DNA of 64,000 nt, from assembly GCF_001544495.1 (NCBI RefSeq), contig NZ_FCNZ02000007.1, positions 186,001 to 250,000 on the forward strand. The letters are read 5' to 3'. Origin of the DNA: Caballeronia telluris. GTDB taxonomy: Bacteria; Pseudomonadota; Gammaproteobacteria; Burkholderiales; Burkholderiaceae. A program made the translations under genes and the position numbers. Below the pieces are notes generated by a model, which had not been told where the DNA came from, searched no databases, and was given only the letters and a program-made list of their open reading frames with translations. Positions 8,503-20,159 of this stretch are shown piece by piece (the first letter of the stretch is position 1; each line of letters starts with the position of its first letter).

Positions 8503-9447
8503 CTACTTGTTCTGTTGCTGCGGCTGTTGTTGCTGTTGCTGCTGTTTCAGTTGTTGCTGACGCTGCTGCTCCTGCTGGGCTTCGAGCGCCTTCTGCTGCT
8601 GCTTGGCCGCCGCCTCTTTCTGGCGCGCCTCGACTTCCGTCTTGTGCAGTTCCGCTTGCCGCTGCTTTTCGGCATAGCGGTCCGCCTTTGCCTCGCGATC
8701 GCGTGCGTCCTGCGCGCCGCGCGCGCGCGCTTCGTCGAGCTGCTTCTGGTAGTCCGCCTGCTTGCGCTGATAGGCGGCCTCGTTCGCGGCGCGCTGCGGC
8801 GCCTCGGCGTTGCGTTGCGCTGCCGCCAGTTCGTTCTGGCGCTGCTTCTCGGCAAACGACGTCTCGTTTGCCTTCTCGTTCGCCCCGCGCTGCGGTGCGT
8901 CGGCTTCGTATTGCGCGCGCTTGACCGCCGCCTGCTGGTCGCGCTCCTTCGCGTGCTGCACGCGCTGCTCGTCGTCGAGCGCGAGTTGCTCCGTGCGGAT
9001 GCTGCGCTGCTCCACGCGCATCTGGTCGCGCGCCTTATCGAGGCAGTGATTCACGAAGAACGTGCTGTAGCAGTCGTGCTGCGCAACGCCATACCGGTAG
9101 TCGTTCGCTTCGGTGCGCTTGTTCAGCGCCTTCTGGCGGCCGTCGAAGCCGGAATCCGCGCTCGACGCCGACGCATTGTCCGCCTCCGCCGATTCGCCGA
9201 GCGGTTTCGCGCTCACCGACGTAGTCGGATCGATCGGCTTCGGTTTCGCGGTCTGCGCGAGCGCATTGTGCGCCGGCATCGCTGCGATCATGACCAGCAC
9301 GGCAAACGACGACGTGAGCGCGGCGGCCCGCCGTACAGCCGGCGAGACGGCCCGCCACGGCAGGGCAAAGGACGAAGCGACGGCGGATTTCGATGCGCTC
9401 GCGGACGATACGCTCGGCGGGACGTGGATCAGGCGGGAGGTCGGCAA
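8503..9447 (-). CDS. Secreted coiled-coil protein with Gln-rich tail, function unknown
   Basis: I do not recognise a named family. An N-terminal hydrophobic segment (AALTSSFAVLVMIAAMPAH, then ALAQ) looks like a Sec signal peptide. The mature part has two cysteines in HDCYSTFFVNHCLDKAR, a pattern I associate with uncharacterised betaproteobacterial periplasmic proteins, then a long charged helix rich in Arg, Glu, Gln and Ala with quasi-repeats such as NEAAYQRKQADYQKQ, and it ends in near-pure glutamine. The start is uncertain: TTG at 9447 or 9459 are the best candidates, since there is no ATG before the signal peptide that does not overlap the tex upstream region. A TAGAAT hexamer at about 9479-9484 could be its -10 box. 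Confidence 0.65.
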   Translation of the reverse strand: MPTSRLIHVPPSVSSASASKSAVASSFALPWRAVSPAVRRAAALTSSFAVLVMIAAMPAHNALAQTAKPKPIDPTTSVSAKPLGESAEADNASASSADSGFDGRQKALNKRTEANDYRYGVAQHDCYSTFFVNHCLDKARDQMRVEQRSIRTEQLALDDEQRVQHAKERDQQAAVKRAQYEADAPQRGANEKANETSFAEKQRQNELAAAQRNAEAPQRAANEAAYQRKQADYQKQLDEARARGAQDARDREAKADRYAEKQRQAELHKTEVEARQKEAAAKQQQKALEAQQEQQRQQQLKQQQQQQQPQQQNK

Positions 9448-9641
9448 CGTGATGGGCAAGCGGCTTGAACGATCCCGAAATTCTATCACCGCGCGCCGGG
9501 ACGCCCCGGCATTTATGGCAAAATGCCCCGCTTCACCAACCCGGCCGGCGTGCTCGTGCCCCAAAGCTCCCGCGAGCATCGCGCGAGTGCTCCACGAAAG
9601 CGCCGACGCCCTTGATGAGCCAGCAGGCAGTGCAGAAACCC

Positions 9642-11990
9642 ATGACGGAAACCGTAGCAGTCAAGATCGTACAGCGCATCGCCACGGAGTTGAGCGTCCA
9701 GCCGCGCCAGGTCGCCGCAGCCGTGCAACTCCTCGACGAAGGCTCGACCGTCCCGTTCATCGCCCGGTATCGCAAGGAAGTGACCGGCAATCTCGACGAT
9801 ACGCAACTGCGCAATCTCGAAGAACGGCTCCTGTACTTGCGCGAACTCGAAGACCGCCGCGCGTCGATCATCCACAGCATCGACGAACAGGGCAAGCTCA
9901 CCGGCGAACTGCGCGCCGCGATCGAAGGCGCGGACAGCAAGCAGGTCCTCGAAGACCTGTATCTGCCGTACAAGCCGAAGCGTCGCACGCGCGCGCAGAT
10001 CGCCCGCGAAGCCGGTTTGCAGCCGCTCGCGGACGCGCTCCTCGCCGATCCGAAACTCGACCCGCAAGCAGAAGCCGCTAAGTTCGTCGACGCGGAGAAA
10101 GGCGTCGCCGACGTGAAGGCCGCGCTCGACGGCGCGCGCGACATTCTTTCCGAGCAATTCGGCGAAACAGCCGAGATTCTCGGCAAGCTGCGCGACTACC
10201 TGTTCAACCAGGGCCGCGTCATATCGACGGTGGTCGATGGCAAACAGGGCGACGAAGGCGAGAAATTCCGCGACTACTACGAGTACAGCGAGACGATCCG
10301 CACCGTGCCGTCGCACCGCGCGCTCGCGCTCTTTCGCGGACGCAACGCCGGCGTGCTGATGGTGAAACTCGGCCTCGGCGAAGAACTCGACGCGCAGGTG
10401 CCGCATCCCGGCGAAGCGATGATCGCGCAGCATTTCGGCATCGCGAACCAGGGGCGCCCGGCCGACAAATGGCTTTCCGACGTCTGCCGCTGGTGCTGGC
10501 GCGTGAAGGTGCAACCGAGCATCGAAAACGACCTGCTCACGCAGTTGCGCGAGGAAGCGGAAGCCGAAGCGATCCGCGTGTTCGCGCGCAACCTGAAGGA
10601 CCTGCTGCTCGCCGCGCCCGCCGGTCCGAAGGCCGTGATCGGTCTCGATCCGGGACTGCGCACCGGTGTGAAGGTCGCGGTCGTCGATCGCACGGGCAAG
10701 CTGCTCGCCACCGACACGATCTTCCCGCACGAGCCGCGTCGCGACTGGGACGGCTCGCTCGCGAAGCTCGCGCGCATCGCGGCGCAGACGCAGGCCGAAC
10801 TGATCAGCATCGGCAACGGCACGGCTTCGCGCGAAACCGACAAGCTCGCGAGCGAACTCATCGCGAAGCATCCGGAACTGAATTTGCAGAAGATCGTCGT
10901 CTCGGAAGCGGGCGCGTCGGTGTATTCGGCGTCCGAACTCGCCGCGAAGGAGTTTCCGGAACTGGATGTGTCGTTGCGCGGTGCCGTCTCGATCGCGCGC
11001 CGGCTGCAAGACCCGCTCGCCGAGCTCGTCAAGATCGAGCCGAAAGCGATCGGCGTCGGCCAGTATCAGCACGACGTGAACCAGCGCGAACTCGCGCGCT
11101 CGCTCGATGCGGTCGTCGAGGATTGCGTGAACGCGGTCGGCGTCGATGCGAACACGGCGTCGGTCGCCCTGCTCGCGCGCGTGTCGGGGCTGAACGCGAC
11201 GCTCGCGCGCAATATCGTCGAATTCCGCGATGCGAACGGGCCGTTCCCGTCGCGCGAGCATCTGAAGAAGGTGCCGCGTCTCGGCGACAAGACCTTCGAG
11301 CAGGCCGCCGGGTTTTTGCGGATCAACAACGGCGTGAATCCGCTGGACCGTTCGTCGGTGCATCCGGAGGCGTATCCGGTCGTCGAGCGCATTCTCGCGA
11401 AGATCAACAAGCACGTCGCCGATGTGCTCGGCCGTCGCGAGTCGCTCTCGGGCCTCTCGCCGGCTGAATTCGTCGACGAGCGCTTCGGGCTACCGACCGT
11501 GCGCGACATTCTCTCCGAGCTGGAGAAGCCGGGCCGCGATCCGCGTCCGGAGTTCAAGACGGCGACGTTTCGCGAAGGCGTCGAGAAAATCTCGGACCTC
11601 ACGCCGGGCATGGTGCTGGAAGGCGTCGTGACGAACGTGGCGGCCTTCGGGGCGTTCGTCGATATCGGCGTGCATCAGGACGGGCTCGTGCACGTCTCGG
11701 CGATGTCGACGAAGTTCATCAAGGACCCGCACGAAGTCGTGAAGGCGGGTCAGGTGGTAAAGGTCAAGGTGCTCGAAACCGATGTGAAGCGCCAGCGCAT
11801 CGCGCTCACGATGCGTCTCGACGACGATTTCGCCCCGGCCAACGCCGCGACGGGAGCGGGCGCGGGTTCGCAGCGCGGCGCGCAGGACCGGCGCGGCGGC
11901 GGCAGCGCGCGCGACGTGCGCGGCAACAATCGTCGCGAGTCGGAGCCGGGTGGGGCCATGGCGGCGGCGTTCGCGAAGCTCAAGCGCTGA
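9642..11990 (+). CDS. tex: Tex family RNA-binding transcriptional accessory protein
   Basis: Cytoplasmic nucleic-acid-binding protein of the Tex/Spt6 family, linked to transcription and toxin expression in other species. From the ATG at 9642 ([17 protein letters not shown]) it is 782 residues, the usual length. Order: Tex N-terminal helical region, YqgF/RuvX-like domain with [16 protein letters not shown], helix-hairpin-helix region ([18 protein letters not shown]), and a C-terminal S1 domain (about residues 655-730, [19 protein letters not shown]). The tail is Gly/Arg/Ala-rich and disordered. An in-frame ATG at 9615 is an alternative; the frame stays open still further upstream but without family similarity. 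A strong terminator follows. Confidence 0.95.
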   Translation: MTETVAVKIVQRIATELSVQPRQVAAAVQLLDEGSTVPFIARYRKEVTGNLDDTQLRNLEERLLYLRELEDRRASIIHSIDEQGKLTGELRAAIEGADSKQVLEDLYLPYKPKRRTRAQIAREAGLQPLADALLADPKLDPQAEAAKFVDAEKGVADVKAALDGARDILSEQFGETAEILGKLRDYLFNQGRVISTVVDGKQGDEGEKFRDYYEYSETIRTVPSHRALALFRGRNAGVLMVKLGLGEELDAQVPHPGEAMIAQHFGIANQGRPADKWLSDVCRWCWRVKVQPSIENDLLTQLREEAEAEAIRVFARNLKDLLLAAPAGPKAVIGLDPGLRTGVKVAVVDRTGKLLATDTIFPHEPRRDWDGSLAKLARIAAQTQAELISIGNGTASRETDKLASELIAKHPELNLQKIVVSEAGASVYSASELAAKEFPELDVSLRGAVSIARRLQDPLAELVKIEPKAIGVGQYQHDVNQRELARSLDAVVEDCVNAVGVDANTASVALLARVSGLNATLARNIVEFRDANGPFPSREHLKKVPRLGDKTFEQAAGFLRINNGVNPLDRSSVHPEAYPVVERILAKINKHVADVLGRRESLSGLSPAEFVDERFGLPTVRDILSELEKPGRDPRPEFKTATFREGVEKISDLTPGMVLEGVVTNVAAFGAFVDIGVHQDGLVHVSAMSTKFIKDPHEVVKAGQVVKVKVLETDVKRQRIALTMRLDDDFAPANAATGAGAGSQRGAQDRRGGGSARDVRGNNRRESEPGGAMAAAFAKLKR

Positions 11991-12007
11991 CGCTTGCCGC
12001 AAAAGAC

Positions 12008-12045
12008 AAAAAGGCCGTTCCGGCGCAAGCCGGAACGGCCTTTTT
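12008..12045. terminator. Bidirectional terminator between tex and rnfH
   Basis: GGCCGTTCCGGC (12013-12024), loop GCAA, GCCGGAACGGCC (12029-12040), with five A before and five T after. It can stop tex from the left and the ratA-rnfH transcript from the right. Confidence 0.9.
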
Positions 12046-12070
12046 ACTGGCGGCGCGACGCTAAGGCGCC

Positions 12071-12400
12071 CTACCGCGAGTCCTTCGACTGCCACTTCCG
12101 CCCTTCGATCGACCCCGCCTTGCGCGTCTTCTCGACGCGCCGCTGACGCGCCATCTTCGGATCGACCTTCAGCGGCCGGTAAATCTCCACGCGATCGAAC
12201 TCGGCGAGCACGGCATCGAGCGGCGCGAGCTTGCCGAACACGCCGACCTTCTGCGTCGTCAGATCGACTTCGGGATGGCGCGCAAGCACGCCGCTCGCGT
12301 CGATGGCCTGTTGCACGGTGGCGCCTTCGGGCAGATCGAGCGTCGCGAGGAAGCTTTGTTCACCGGCCAAGCCATAGCAGACATCGATGCGCATGCTCAT
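12071..12400 (-). CDS. RnfH family (UPF0125) ubiquitin-like protein
   Basis: 109-residue protein of the RnfH family, small beta-grasp-fold proteins whose biochemical role is unclear. It begins MSMRIDVCYGLAGEQSF and contains the typical GVFGKLAPLDAVLAEFDRVE and IYRPLKVDPKMARQRR segments. The start at 12400 overlaps the ratA stop by four bases (ATGA), so the pair is coupled. The same pair is found widely in proteobacteria next to smpB. The name comes from rnf clusters elsewhere; no rnf gene is visible here. Confidence 0.9.
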   Translation of the reverse strand: MSMRIDVCYGLAGEQSFLATLDLPEGATVQQAIDASGVLARHPEVDLTTQKVGVFGKLAPLDAVLAEFDRVEIYRPLKVDPKMARQRRVEKTRKAGSIEGRKWQSKDSR

Positions 12401-12834
12401 GCCTTGCCGTACTTCTGATCGGCGCGTTTGACGAACGAATCGACGAACGTATTGGCGATGTGGCTGAACACCGGCCCGATGATCTTTTCCAGGATCACGT
12501 TCGAAAACTCGTAATGCAGCGCGAATTCGATCTTGCACGCATCCGCGCGCAACGGCGTGAAACGCCAGAAGCCCGTGAACTTCTTGAAAGGACCGTCCAT
12601 GAACTCCATATCGATGCTGGTCGGACGCTTTTGCGTGTTGCGCGTCGCGAAGTGCTGCTTGATTCCCTTGAAGTTGATGTCGATCTTCGCTTCCATGCCG
12701 GTTTCGTCCTGACGCCGGACTTCGACGCCACCGCACCACGGCAGGAAATTGGGGTAGTCGGCAACGTCGGTGACGAGGCCGAACATCTGTTCCGCCGAGT
12801 GGCGGATCAACACGGTTTTCTGGACATCTGCCAT
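12397..12834 (-). CDS. ratA: RatA/Coq10-family START-domain protein
   Basis: 145-residue single-domain START/polyketide-cyclase fold protein (FGLVTDVADYPNFLPWCGG; GFWRFTPL; NTFVDSFVKRAD). Bacterial homologues were named RatA after an E. coli report of 70S assembly inhibition, while the eukaryotic homologue Coq10 binds ubiquinone and supports respiration. The sequence cannot decide between these roles, so the toxin label should be treated with care. It heads the ratA-rnfH pair and is divergent from smpB across a 133-base gap. Confidence 0.9.
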   Translation of the reverse strand: MADVQKTVLIRHSAEQMFGLVTDVADYPNFLPWCGGVEVRRQDETGMEAKIDINFKGIKQHFATRNTQKRPTSIDMEFMDGPFKKFTGFWRFTPLRADACKIEFALHYEFSNVILEKIIGPVFSHIANTFVDSFVKRADQKYGKA

Positions 12835-12928
12835 AAAGGGCGCAACACAGTGGCAAGAGTGGGAAGCATCGCGGCCTGCATCGTCAGACGTTACAGGCGA
12901 GGTTCGGCCCCGTCCGGCGCCGCGCTGC

Positions 12929-12944
12929 TAAAATCAGGATTTTA
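12929..12944. promoter_or_regulatory. Inverted repeat with back-to-back -10-like hexamers between ratA and smpB
   Basis: TAAAATC, AG, GATTTTA: a perfect repeat with 7-base arms. It presents TAAAAT (one mismatch to TATAAT) on both strands, so it may hold the overlapping -10 elements of the two divergent genes. No convincing -35 boxes are seen. Confidence 0.4.
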
Positions 12945-12967
12945 AACGAGTTGGGCACTTTCCATTC

Positions 12968-13417
12968 ATGAGCATCATCGACAACAGAAAAGCCTTCTTC
13001 GATTACTTCATCGAAGATCGCTACGAAGCCGGGCTCGTGCTTGAAGGGTGGGAAGTCAAGGCCATCCGCGCCGGCCGCACGCAGATCAAGGAAGGCTACG
13101 TCATCATTCGTGACGGCGAGCTGTATCTGATCGGCGCGCACATCAGCCCGCTGCCGGAAGCCTCCACCCACATTCACCCCGACCCTGTGCGCACGCGCAA
13201 GCTGCTCTTGCACAAGGAAGAGATTTCGAAGCTGATCAGCAAAGTCGAGCAGCGCGGCCACACGCTCGTGCCGCTCAATCTTCATTACAAAGGCGGCCGC
13301 GTGAAATGCGAGATCGGTCTCGCGAAGGGCAAGAAGATGCACGACAAGCGCGAAACCGAGAAGAAGCGCGACTGGGAACGCGAAAAGGCGCGCATCATGC
13401 GCACGTCGACGCGCTGA
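12968..13417 (+). CDS. smpB: SsrA-binding protein SmpB
   Basis: Binds tmRNA and delivers it to stalled ribosomes for trans-translation. The 149-residue product shows the OB-fold landmarks [19 protein letters not shown] and LIGAHISPL, and the basic C-terminal tail [20 protein letters not shown] needed for tmRNA placement. Length is usual for the family. It is followed by a bidirectional terminator. The tmRNA gene itself is not in this window. Confidence 0.97.
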   Translation: MSIIDNRKAFFDYFIEDRYEAGLVLEGWEVKAIRAGRTQIKEGYVIIRDGELYLIGAHISPLPEASTHIHPDPVRTRKLLLHKEEISKLISKVEQRGHTLVPLNLHYKGGRVKCEIGLAKGKKMHDKRETEKKRDWEREKARIMRTSTR

Positions 13418-13437
13418 CGCGTTGGCATCGCCGATAG

Positions 13438-13471
13438 AAAAAGGGCGCTGACCTCACGGTCAGCGCCCTTT
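13438..13471. terminator. Bidirectional terminator between smpB and the SPFH gene
   Basis: GGGCGCTGACC (13443-13453), loop TCAC, GGTCAGCGCCC (13458-13468), flanked by AAAAA on the left and TTTG on the right. It serves the two convergent transcripts. Confidence 0.85.
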
Positions 13472-13477
13472 GTTTGT

Positions 13478-14413
13478 TCAGCTCTTGCGGATCACGCTGC
13501 CGCCGTCGCCCTTCATGATCGACAACGCGGAGGCGATCATCGAACTCATGTCCGCGAGATTGCCGGGCACGATCAGCGTGTTGCCCTGCTTCGCGATGTT
13601 GCCGAACGCGCCGACATACTGTTCCGCGATCTTCAGGTTCACCGCGTCCATGCCGCCGCCCGTCTGAATAGCGGCGCCGACCTTTTCGATCGCCTGCGCG
13701 TTTGCCTCGGCGACGGCCAGAATCGCCGACGCCTCGCCCTGCGCCTGGTTGATGGCCGCCTGACGCTCGCCTTCGGATTTGTGGATCGCGGCCTCGCGCG
13801 CGCCCCACGCGATATTGATCTGCTCCTGCTTGCGCCCTTCCGACGCCGCGATCACCGCGCGCTTCTCACGCTCGGCGGTAATCTGCGCCTGCATCGCGTG
13901 GAGGATTTCCTTCGGCGGCGTCAGGTCCTTGATCTCGTAGCGCAGCACCTTCACGCCCCAGTTCGACGCTGCTTCGTCGAGCGCGGTGACGATCGAATGG
14001 TTGATGTAGTCGCGTTCCTCGAAGGTCTTGTCGAGTTCGAGCTTGCCGATCACGGAGCGCAAGGTCGTCTGCGAAAGCTGCGTGATCGCGTACACGAAGT
14101 TGCTGGAACCGTAGGACGCCTTCATCGCGTCCGTCACCTGGAAATACAGCACGCCGTCCACCTGCAACTGCGTGTTGTCGCGCGTGATGCAGACTTGGCT
14201 CGGCACTTCGAGCGGAATCTCCTTCAGCACATGCTTGTACGCCACGCGGTCGATGAACGGCAGCACGATCGTGAGACCGGGCGTGAGCGTCGCGTGATAG
14301 CGGCCGAGGCGTTCGAGCACCCACGCATGTTGCTGCGGCACGATCTTGACGGTCCGCACGGCGATCACGACCACGATCACCAGCAGGATTGCCCCGACGA
14401 TGGTTACGTCCAT
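13478..14413 (-). CDS. SPFH/band 7 (stomatin-like, QmcA-type) membrane protein
   Basis: 311-residue protein with one N-terminal membrane segment (about residues 3-20, VTIVGAILLVIVVVIAV) followed by the SPFH domain (PQQHAWVLERLGRYHATLTP; PLEVPSQVCITRDN) and a long Ala/Glu-rich helix (about 195-265, EGERQAAINQAQGEASAILA). Family members form large ring or cage assemblies on the inner membrane and influence membrane microdomains or proteases. Together with the NfeD gene 20 bases upstream on the same strand it forms the standard stomatin-NfeD pair. It ends at the bidirectional terminator shared with smpB. Confidence 0.92.
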   Translation of the reverse strand: MDVTIVGAILLVIVVVIAVRTVKIVPQQHAWVLERLGRYHATLTPGLTIVLPFIDRVAYKHVLKEIPLEVPSQVCITRDNTQLQVDGVLYFQVTDAMKASYGSSNFVYAITQLSQTTLRSVIGKLELDKTFEERDYINHSIVTALDEAASNWGVKVLRYEIKDLTPPKEILHAMQAQITAEREKRAVIAASEGRKQEQINIAWGAREAAIHKSEGERQAAINQAQGEASAILAVAEANAQAIEKVGAAIQTGGGMDAVNLKIAEQYVGAFGNIAKQGNTLIVPGNLADMSSMIASALSIMKGDGGSVIRKS

Positions 14414-14433
14414 TTTTAAACTCCTTTAGTTAT

Positions 14434-14862
14434 TCAACGCTTTGCCGCGACGACCAGCCGGTTGCCCTGCATCGCCGTGATCCGGTACCAGCCCGCGCCC
14501 TCGGTTTCCCCCGGCGCGAGTTCGATATCCCATTGCGCGCCGCGATACATCGCGCGCGCACGGCCTTCGTGCCATTCGTTCACCTGCAGCGTCTCGCCGA
14601 TGTCGAGATTCACGTTGACGTCGCGCGACGCGTCGCGCTTCTTCCAGTTACCAAAGCGCGATCGGCGCAGTCCGACCACCGAGACCAACGCCACGCCCGC
14701 CGCTGCCGCAAGCTCGACGGCGAGCGTCGCGCCGAACCAATGCGCGAGCCCGCCCGCGATGAAACCGAGCGCGATCATCAGCAGGTAGAACGTGCCCGTG
14801 AGCAACTCGGCCACGACGAGCGCGCCGGCTACGATCCACCAGAAAAGTCCGCTTGAGGCCAT
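14434..14862 (-). CDS. NfeD family membrane protein
   Basis: 142-residue short-form NfeD: two or three membrane segments in the first 70 residues (LFWWIVAGALVVAELLTG, TFYLLMIALGFIAGGLAHWF, AAAAGVALVSVVGL) followed by a small soluble OB-fold domain ending GNRLVVAAKR. NfeD proteins work with SPFH proteins, whose gene follows directly. The ATG at 14862 is chosen because GGAG lies six bases upstream; the in-frame TTG at 14874 would use part of that ribosome site as coding sequence. The serine-protease NfeD domain of the long form is absent. Confidence 0.88.
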   Translation of the reverse strand: MASSGLFWWIVAGALVVAELLTGTFYLLMIALGFIAGGLAHWFGATLAVELAAAAGVALVSVVGLRRSRFGNWKKRDASRDVNVNLDIGETLQVNEWHEGRARAMYRGAQWDIELAPGETEGAGWYRITAMQGNRLVVAAKR

Positions 14863-14876
14863 GCCAGTCTCCAAAC

Positions 14877-14903
14877 GAAAACACCCCGGAATATCCGGGG
14901 TGT
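14877..14903 (-). terminator. Terminator after ppsA
   Basis: ACACCCCGGA, loop ATA, TCCGGGGTGT (14881-14903). On the minus strand it is followed by TTTT. It separates ppsA from the nfeD gene. Confidence 0.65.
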
Positions 14904-14960
14904 TTATAGCACGGCAGCCATCTCGAAAAAGCTATCGCGAGGCCGCCATGGGATGCTTGC

Positions 14961-17378
<2,418 letters not shown>

Positions 17379-17824
17379 ACAAGCCCCTGAGGTGGATGAA
17401 ATTCTCGATCATGCAAGCGGGCTCTCGTGCGGCCGCGCCCGTTGAAAGCGCGTGCCGTACCTTGCACAACCTGTTTGATGAGCTATCGCAAAATAGTCCG
17501 CGGCGGTCGAAAAGCGCGTTTCGGACATGCGCGGAGTCGATCATTATTTGCTCGAATCGACGCCGATTTGCAGGAAAATCGCGCGAATCCGGGCGGAAAC
17601 GACGAAATTCGATATCAAATTGTTCGCAATTGCTTATCGAACAGGTTGCCGCTATTCTACCGTGCTGGCTCTTGAAATGTTCTGCCGAGCCGACAAATGC
17701 GCAGCTTAATCGCCGTTCACGGTGCGCCGGCGCACATCGTCCCTGTTCAGTAGGCTTTTAGTCCGCTCAATGAAAAGCGTACCAATTTGAGCGCGTTCGC
17801 CCACTCTCGTTCCCTCTTTCACCG
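17379..17824. other. Intergenic region between ppsA and ppsR
   Basis: No gene is supported. Both genes should be transcribed outward from here. The middle (17600-17660) is richer in A and T than its surroundings and holds a weak plus-strand promoter candidate (listed separately). Small frames at 17396-17761 have no recognisable product. Confidence 0.5.
17630..17658 (+). promoter_or_regulatory. Weak sigma-70 promoter candidate for ppsR
   Basis: TTGCTT (17630-17635), 17-base spacer, TATTCT (17653-17658). Matches are only 3/6 and 4/6, but it lies in the locally AT-rich part of the gap. It would give a leader of about 160 bases. Confidence 0.3.
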
Positions 17825-18643
17825 ATGCCGCCATCCGTATTCATCGTCTCCGACGGTACCGGGATCACTGCCGAAACCTTCGCGCACTCGATCCTCTCCC
17901 AGTTCGACCAGAAATTCCGGCTCGTGCGCGTGCCGTTCGTCGATTCGAGCGACAAGGCGTTTGCGACCGTCGAGAAGATCAACGAGGCCGTGTCGCTCGA
18001 CGGGCGCCGTCCGATTGTCTTCACCACGCTCGTCGACAGCGAATCGAACCGGATCGTGAAGTCGTCGAATGCGCTCGTGCTCGACATGTTCCAGACCTTC
18101 ATCGAGCCGCTCGAACACGAACTGGAAATCAAGTCGACGCACGCCATGGGGCGCGTGCACCAGAACGCGGATACCGAGGAGTACAAGAACCGGATCGAGG
18201 CGATCAACTTCTCGCTCGCCCACGACGACGGCCAGAGCAACCGCAATCTGACCGACGCCGACGTGATCCTGGTTGGCGTGTCGCGCAGCGGCAAGACGCC
18301 GACGAGTCTGTATCTCGCGATGCAGTACGGCGTAAAAGCCGCCAATTACCCGCTGATCCCGGAAGATTTCGAGCGCGGCAAGCTGCCGACGCCACTTCTG
18401 GAGCATCGCGACAAGATGTTCGGTCTGTCGATCGATCCGCTGCGGCTTTCGGAAATCCGCAACGAGCGGCGGCCGGGCAGCAAGTACGCGGCGCTGGAAA
18501 ACTGCCGCTACGAGATCAACGAAGCGGAAATGATGATGAAGCGCGAGGGGGTCAAGTGGCTCTCCTCGACGCATAAGTCGATCGAGGAGATCGCGACGAC
18601 CATCCTCCAGGAAATCAAACTGGAGCGGCCGTCGTATTACTGA
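17825..18643 (+). CDS. ppsR: Phosphoenolpyruvate synthase regulatory kinase/phosphorylase (PSRP, DUF299)
   Basis: Bifunctional regulator that inactivates PEP synthase by ADP-dependent threonine phosphorylation and reactivates it by phosphate-dependent dephosphorylation. The 272-residue protein starts [20 protein letters not shown] and carries the family P-loop GVSRSGKT at residues 151-158, followed by [19 protein letters not shown]. Its position divergent to ppsA fits the substrate. Its stop is three bases from the stop of the convergent methyltransferase gene, with no terminator in between. Confidence 0.96.
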   Translation: MPPSVFIVSDGTGITAETFAHSILSQFDQKFRLVRVPFVDSSDKAFATVEKINEAVSLDGRRPIVFTTLVDSESNRIVKSSNALVLDMFQTFIEPLEHELEIKSTHAMGRVHQNADTEEYKNRIEAINFSLAHDDGQSNRNLTDADVILVGVSRSGKTPTSLYLAMQYGVKAANYPLIPEDFERGKLPTPLLEHRDKMFGLSIDPLRLSEIRNERRPGSKYAALENCRYEINEAEMMMKREGVKWLSSTHKSIEEIATTILQEIKLERPSYY

Positions 18644-18646
18644 GGT

Positions 18647-19429
18647 TCAAGTGGCGCGCTGCTGGCGGCACTGCTCGAAAAGACACACGGCGGCCGCGGC
18701 CGCCACGTTGAGCGACTCCATGCCGCCCGGCTGCGGAATCGTCACGCGATGCGTCACCGCATCGCGCCATATCTGCGACACGCCCGCGCCCTCGTTGCCG
18801 AATACCCACGCGAGTTCGCCCGACAGGTCGCATTCGTAGATCGCCTGTGCGCCATGCGAATCGGTAATCGTCACCGGCACGTCGAGCCGCGCGATCAGGT
18901 CGGCCGGCTCGGCATCCTCGAAGATATTTAGCAGGAAATGCGCGCCCATCGCCGAGCGCAGCACCTTCGACGACCACGCGTAAGCCGTGCCCGGCGCGCA
19001 AAACACGTTCTGCACGCCCGCCGCCGCCGCGCTTCGCAGGATCGATCCGACATTGCCCGCGTCCTGCACGCCGTCGAGCACGACGCAGGTCGTCGCGACG
19101 CGCGCGGGCAGCGGCGCGTCGATCTTTTCGACCAGAAGCAGCATGCCGACGCCATGCACGACGCTCGACAGCTGGCCGAACAGCGCATCGGGCAGCGTGT
19201 GCACATGCTTTTCCTCGATACGCGCGACGATCGCGCGCGCTTCCTCGTGCTGCAGCGCGCCTTCGGTGACGATGCACGTCTCTGGCTGGCCGGCGGCGTC
19301 GAGATAGGCGGACGCGAGGTGCAGCCCTTCGAGCAGCGCGTGGCCGCTTCGACGCTGTTGCGCCGTGGAACCGGCGAGCGCTTTCAGGCGCTTATAGAGC
19401 GGATTGTCCCGCGAGGTGATGGATTTCAC
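18647..19429 (-). CDS. TrmH/SpoU-family RNA 2'-O-methyltransferase
   Basis: 260-residue SPOUT methyltransferase. The N-terminal substrate-binding domain (ITSRDNPLYKRLKALAGST) is followed by the catalytic knot with the three family motifs: LDGVQDAGNVGSILRSAAAA, LAWVFGNEGAGVS and VTIPQPGGMESLNVAAAAAV. It should transfer a methyl group from S-adenosylmethionine to a ribose 2'-OH of rRNA or tRNA; the exact target (RlmB-like or another) cannot be told from sequence. It is the last gene of the rpsB-lpx cluster, 10 bases after rnhB. Confidence 0.9.
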   Translation of the reverse strand: MKSITSRDNPLYKRLKALAGSTAQQRRSGHALLEGLHLASAYLDAAGQPETCIVTEGALQHEEARAIVARIEEKHVHTLPDALFGQLSSVVHGVGMLLLVEKIDAPLPARVATTCVVLDGVQDAGNVGSILRSAAAAGVQNVFCAPGTAYAWSSKVLRSAMGAHFLLNIFEDAEPADLIARLDVPVTITDSHGAQAIYECDLSGELAWVFGNEGAGVSQIWRDAVTHRVTIPQPGGMESLNVAAAAAVCLFEQCRQQRAT

Positions 19430-19439
19430 GTTGGAGAAG

Positions 19440-20159
19440 TCAGAAGGCGCGGGCGTCCGGGTCCTGATCGAGCGCGGCGGCGGCGATCACCTCCGGCGCG
19501 ACGTCCGGCAACACGATGCCGAAACGCGCGTGCGCCTCGCGCACCGGCGCGAACGACCGCCGATGATGCTCGCACGGCCCGTGATCGCGCAGCGCCGCGA
19601 GATGCTGCGGCGTGCCGTAGCCGGCGTGCGCGTCGAAACCGTAGCGGGGATGCATCTCGTGCAATTGCAGCAGCATGCGGTCGCGCGTGACCTTCGCGAG
19701 AATCGAGGCCGCCGAGATCTGCGCGACGAGCGCATCGCCGCCGATCACGGCTTCCGAGCGGACCGCGAGAACCGGGCAGCGGTTGCCGTCGATCTTCACG
19801 AGCGTCGGCGCGACCGACAGCCCTTCCACCGCGCGCTTCATCGCGAGCATGGTGGCGTGGAGGATGTTGAGCGTGTCGATTTCCTCGACGCTCGCCGAGG
19901 CGACGCAGTAAGCCAGCGCGCGATCGACGATCTTCTCGTACAGCTCCTCGCGCTTTTTCGCGGTGAGCACTTTGGAATCGTCGAGACCGCGAATCTTCGG
20001 CTTGGCCGGGTCGAAAATCACCGCCGCCGCGACGACCGGACCGGCGAGCGGCCCGCGCCCCGCTTCGTCGACGCCGCAGATGACGTCGAACGGCGAGTCG
20101 AAATTCAGGCCGCGCTGCTTCGATACCGCCTTTGCTGGCTTTTTCGCTGCGCCCGCCAT
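19440..20159 (-). CDS. rnhB: Ribonuclease HII
   Basis: Cleaves RNA of RNA-DNA hybrids and single ribonucleotides in DNA. The 239-residue protein has the catalytic [13 protein letters not shown] motif (Asp31, Glu32), [14 protein letters not shown], a third acidic residue in [10 protein letters not shown], and the substrate-sensing segment [11 protein letters not shown]. The ATG at 20159 overlaps the lpxB stop by one base (TAATG), which fixes the start and indicates coupled translation. In many proteobacteria rnhB follows lpxB, as here. Confidence 0.96.
   Translation of the reverse strand: MAGAAKKPAKAVSKQRGLNFDSPFDVICGVDEAGRGPLAGPVVAAAVIFDPAKPKIRGLDDSKVLTAKKREELYEKIVDRALAYCVASASVEEIDTLNILHATMLAMKRAVEGLSVAPTLVKIDGNRCPVLAVRSEAVIGGDALVAQISAASILAKVTRDRMLLQLHEMHPRYGFDAHAGYGTPQHLAALRDHGPCEHHRRSFAPVREAHARFGIVLPDVAPEVIAAAALDQDPDARAF

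Noticed and set aside
9465-9641. Upstream extension of tex to 9465
   Set aside because: The extra residues have no family similarity, overlap the promoter area of the divergent Gln-rich gene, and the Tex N-terminus clearly begins at [11 protein letters not shown].
12397-12834. A genuine toxin-antitoxin locus at ratA
   Set aside because: The sequence shows a Coq10/START protein and a ubiquitin-like protein; neither fits a toxin or antitoxin family from sequence alone, so the toxin function was not asserted.
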